Shown: piece by piece, positions 14,560 to 16,909 of the stretch
Layout: every line of letters starts with the position of its first letter
How positions within the stretch are numbered: position 1 is the first letter of the stretch
Assembly (NCBI GenBank): GCA_003517915.1
Contig: DOZQ01000121.1
Coordinates: 1-16,909, forward strand
Reading direction: 5' to 3'
Length of the DNA stretch: 16,909 bases
Origin: Oscillospiraceae bacterium
Lineage (GTDB): Bacteria > Bacillota > Clostridia > Oscillospirales > Acutalibacteraceae
Notes under the pieces: model-generated
What the model was told of the DNA's origin: nothing
Databases searched by the model: none
The model's input: the letters and a program-made list of their open reading frames with translations, nothing else
Position numbers and translations under genes: made by a program

Positions 14560-15723
14560 TTAATTATATGATTCCGGCTCACTTACCCGCACGCCCGCCG
14601 TGCGCAGGCGGCCGTAAAGAGATGTTCTTGCGGAGCCGGAAAGCCGGAGCCCGCTGAAATCCACTACGGTGACGCCACAGCCAATGGCCGACAGCATGGC
14701 GACCCGGTCACAAAAATCGGGATCAAGCCCGGCGGTTAGAATAAAAAGCTTGACCGGCTGCGCCCCGGAGTGCATGAAAGCCTCTAGCAGCAGTTTGAAA
14801 TCCACTTCGCTTGTAAAGGTGAGCAGGGCGCTGAGGGAATAAAGGCGGCTGAAATCCCCCATATTGCCTACATGCAGCGTTTCAGGGCAGCCGGTGTTAT
14901 AATAAAAATCGGCGTTTTCCGATTTTTCGGCAAGCTGCCGGATAATCGAGACGGCGAGACCCACCATGCTATCCTCGATCTCCGTCGTCCGTTCCCCATA
15001 GTCCGAAAGGGGAGAAAGATCCAGCGCGACCGCCGTGCCGGAGCTTACATGTGAGGCGAATTCCTTGACTATAAGCTCCTCTTTTTTGGCCGAAAGTTTC
15101 CAGTGGACTTTTTTAATGCTGTCGCTGTCGGTATAGTTCCTGAAATCCGAAATTGTGGTATAATCGTCGTCGCCCTTGAAAAATGCCCGGGTTTCTATCG
15201 TCGAGACCGCAGTGGCCGAGCTGAGCGCGCCGACCGGGTGCAGCTTCGGGTGGATGGTGAGATACAGGGCTTCGCCGGGCGTTATGCTTAGTTTAAACAG
15301 ACGCAGAAAATCCCATAGTTCAATTTTTTTAACCCCTATGTCACAGCGGCCGCGGAATTTGCATTCGACCGACAACGAGAACCACTTTTTTTCTTTCGGG
15401 GATAAAAAAAGGGAGGGCGCGGGCGGATTTGAGTAAGAGAATAAGGTCGGCTCGTGATATTTTATTATTATGTGAGGCAGAAAAAACCGTCCGCCGTTTT
15501 TTAGGTGCAACTCGTAACGCACCGTCTGCCCCTTCACGGCGCCGCTTTCGCTTATATCCTGCCGGCAAGTGAATTTTTTCTTCGTAAGAAAAAGCGATAA
15601 AAATGAGAGAGGGGGTAAAAGCAGCAGAGTGAGCAGCAGCGCGACCGAGAACTTGTCCCTCAAAAAAAAGGCAAGCAAAAAGGTGATCAAAAGATAAATT
15701 CCATAGTAAACACGGTACTTCAT
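14560..15723 (-). CDS. DUF58 domain protein
   Basis: 387 aa. Two membrane helices at about 6-21 and 25-46 are followed by a mostly cytoplasmic or Ig-like region and the DUF58 signature: DDYTTISDFRNYTDSDSIKK (186-205) with VHWKLSAKKEELIVKEF after it. ALDLSPLSDYG (233-243) resembles the first strand and metal-site motif of von Willebrand A folds, in line with DUF58 proteins being vWA-like. They accompany MoxR ATPases nearly always, and MoxR is thought to remodel or load metal into such proteins. AAGGTGA stands about 10 nt before the ATG at 15723; the start overlaps the moxR stop as ATGA. The exact function is unknown. Confidence 0.92.
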   Translation of the reverse strand: MKYRVYYGIYLLITFLLAFFLRDKFSVALLLTLLLLPPLSFLSLFLTKKKFTCRQDISESGAVKGQTVRYELHLKNGGRFFLPHIIIKYHEPTLFSYSNPPAPSLFLSPKEKKWFSLSVECKFRGRCDIGVKKIELWDFLRLFKLSITPGEALYLTIHPKLHPVGALSSATAVSTIETRAFFKGDDDYTTISDFRNYTDSDSIKKVHWKLSAKKEELIVKEFASHVSSGTAVALDLSPLSDYGERTTEIEDSMVGLAVSIIRQLAEKSENADFYYNTGCPETLHVGNMGDFSRLYSLSALLTFTSEVDFKLLLEAFMHSGAQPVKLFILTAGLDPDFCDRVAMLSAIGCGVTVVDFSGLRLSGSARTSLYGRLRTAGVRVSEPESYN

Positions 15724-16679
15724 ACCTGTATATTCACCTTTTTCACAATATTCTGCATAATATCATGAACCGAAACATTGCGGAATTTTGCCTCCTGCTT
15801 TAGCACAAGGCGGTGCTCAAGCACATGCGGTGCCATTTTCTGCACGTCGTCCGGGATGACAAAATCCCGCCCGCTGAGAAAAGCGCAGGCCTTAGCGGCC
15901 TTTGCGAGGCTTATGGTGGCGCGGGGACTGGCTCCCAAAAGGATTTGGCTGTGGCTGCGGGTCTGCTCGACAAGCGAGACGATATAATGACCGGCCGGCT
16001 TGCTGATATAAATATCCTGCGTTAAATTTTGAATCATTAAGATATCCTCCGGCGATGCCACGGCGGAAAGGGAGGATACGGGGGAGCCCTCGCCGTGCAG
16101 GCCGATTATGGAGAGTTCCTCCTCGTGGCTGGGGTATCCCATGTGAACCCGCATGAAAAACCGGTCAAGCTGAGCCTCGGGCAGCGGAAAGGTTCCGATG
16201 TATTCGGCAGGGTTCTGGGTCGCAAATACGGTAAACGGAGAGGGGAGAGGATAGGTGACCGAGTCGACCGTCACCTGCTTTTCCTCCATAATTTCGAGCA
16301 GCGCGGACTGGGTTTTGGAGGAAGTGCGGTTTATCTCATCCGCCAAAAGAAATTGACAGAACACTGCGCCCGGCTTATATTCAAACTCGCCGGTTCTGCG
16401 GTTGTAAACCGAAAAACCGACCACGTCCGACGGCAACACGTCAGGAGTAAACTGGATACGGTTAAAGCTGCAATCCACCGAACGGGCAAAGGCCGAAACC
16501 AGGCTTGTCTTACCCACGCCGGGCACGTCCTCAATGAGGATATGTCCTTTGCTCATAAGAGCGATAAGCACAAGCTCAATGGTTTCCCGCTTGCCGATAA
16601 CGGCTTTTTCCACATTATCCGCGATGCGTTCGAGTATGTCCGCCGCGCTTTGCCTGGTCTGTGAAACTGCACTGTTCAT
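15720..16679 (-). CDS. MoxR-family AAA+ ATPase
   Basis: 319 aa. Walker A PGVGKTS (53-59), Walker B LLADEINR (111-118) with E115, sensor 1 and following ATQNPAEYIGTFPLPEAQLD (153-172) with R173, and sensor 2 GASPRA (249-254) are complete. This is the typical MoxR/RavA-like sequence and length. MoxR proteins act as chaperones in the cytoplasm; the co-encoded DUF58 and transglutaminase proteins are the expected clients or partners. CAGGAG lies 8 nt before the ATG at 16679. It is first in its operon, with a TATAAT at 16726-16731 upstream. Confidence 0.95.
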   Translation of the reverse strand: MNSAVSQTRQSAADILERIADNVEKAVIGKRETIELVLIALMSKGHILIEDVPGVGKTSLVSAFARSVDCSFNRIQFTPDVLPSDVVGFSVYNRRTGEFEYKPGAVFCQFLLADEINRTSSKTQSALLEIMEEKQVTVDSVTYPLPSPFTVFATQNPAEYIGTFPLPEAQLDRFFMRVHMGYPSHEEELSIIGLHGEGSPVSSLSAVASPEDILMIQNLTQDIYISKPAGHYIVSLVEQTRSHSQILLGASPRATISLAKAAKACAFLSGRDFVIPDDVQKMAPHVLEHRLVLKQEAKFRNVSVHDIMQNIVKKVNIQV

Positions 16680-16725
16680 ATGACGGTCTCCTGTCGTAGT
16701 TATAGTTGCATATAGCTAAATAATA

Positions 16726-16731
16726 ATTATA
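16726..16731 (-). promoter_or_regulatory. -10 box upstream of the moxR operon
   Basis: A perfect TATAAT on the minus strand about 50 bp before the moxR ATG, in very AT-rich DNA. No good -35 is found at 16-18 bp, so the call is tentative. The rest of 16732-16909 holds no gene I can support on either strand. Confidence 0.4.
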
Positions 16732-16909
16732 ATAAGTTATTTTTGTTAACGGGTTGTGAATGCGGGATTTAAATGGAGTATAAATTAAGGAATATTTTGC
16801 AGTTTGAAGTTTTAAATTATGTAAAGCTGTGATATACTGAATTTATTTAGGGGAATAAGAACCTGTTGACATGATCCGAGACGCTTAGATGCATTGCATA
16901 TTTGAGCGG

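Noticed and set aside
14547..14582. GTG start 12 codons upstream for the transglutaminase
   Set aside because: It overlaps the DUF58 gene, lacks a ribosome binding site, and contains the CAGGAG that serves the ATG at 14546.
16095..16664. 189-codon open frame on the plus strand
   Set aside because: It is fully antisense to the moxR gene, whose motifs are unmistakable, and has no ribosome binding site or recognisable domain.
16861..16909. Minus-strand GCATCTAAGCG preceded by CCGCT resembles the 3' end of 23S rRNA
   Set aside because: Only 11 nt match in a row, the spacing to CCGCT is wrong, and the bases after it do not follow the rRNA 3' end. Probably chance; the sequence beyond the window would decide.

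Overview
The window looks like a piece of a Gram-positive, Clostridia-type (Bacillota) chromosome. This is inferred from strong AGGAG-type ribosome binding sites, the FtsEX/PcsB-type coiled-coil secreted protein set, a DUF4830-like lipoprotein-sized protein, the MoxR/DUF58/transglutaminase cluster, a PASTA protein, moderate-GC genes and AT-rich intergenic DNA. All 14 protein genes lie on the minus strand, so transcription runs right to left. No plus-strand gene is supported. There is no tRNA, rRNA or CRISPR array.

Layout in transcription order (right to left). (1) 16679-12060: moxR-like AAA+ ATPase, DUF58 protein and a large membrane transglutaminase, joined by a 4-nt overlap and a 13-nt gap, ending at a hairpin that overlaps the last codons. 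(2) 11872-8123: an FtsX/MacB-type ABC permease (TTG start), its ATPase, and a membrane-anchored protein with about five PASTA-like repeats but no kinase, ending at a 15-bp GC-rich terminator. (3) 7981-5939: glyA behind a near-consensus promoter, then an EstA-type serine esterase. (4) 5937-5780: a MITE-like element of about 158 bp with arms of about 54 nt, placed right behind the esterase stop. (5) 5644-4388: a DUF4830 protein and RsuA. (6) 4387-3632: 756 bp without a protein gene, holding three consecutive dyads, a near-consensus promoter, a candidate small RNA of about 115 nt, and a cluster of GTTACAA motifs around the promoter of the next gene. (7) 3631-1: a CdaR/PucR-family regulator, ftsE, ftsX and the 5' part of a PcsB/EnvC-like coiled-coil protein cut by the window edge.

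Working together: ftsE-ftsX plus the coiled-coil protein form the standard transmembrane switch that activates cell-wall hydrolysis at division. The permease/ATPase/PASTA operon has a parallel design (FtsX-fold permease, LolD/FtsE-like ATPase, secreted peptidoglycan-type binding module) and may be a second envelope-sensing or envelope-remodelling machine. MoxR/DUF58/transglutaminase is a widespread but poorly understood envelope-associated module. The least explained parts are the 3632-4387 intergenic region, the MITE-like element, and the ABC-PASTA operon.
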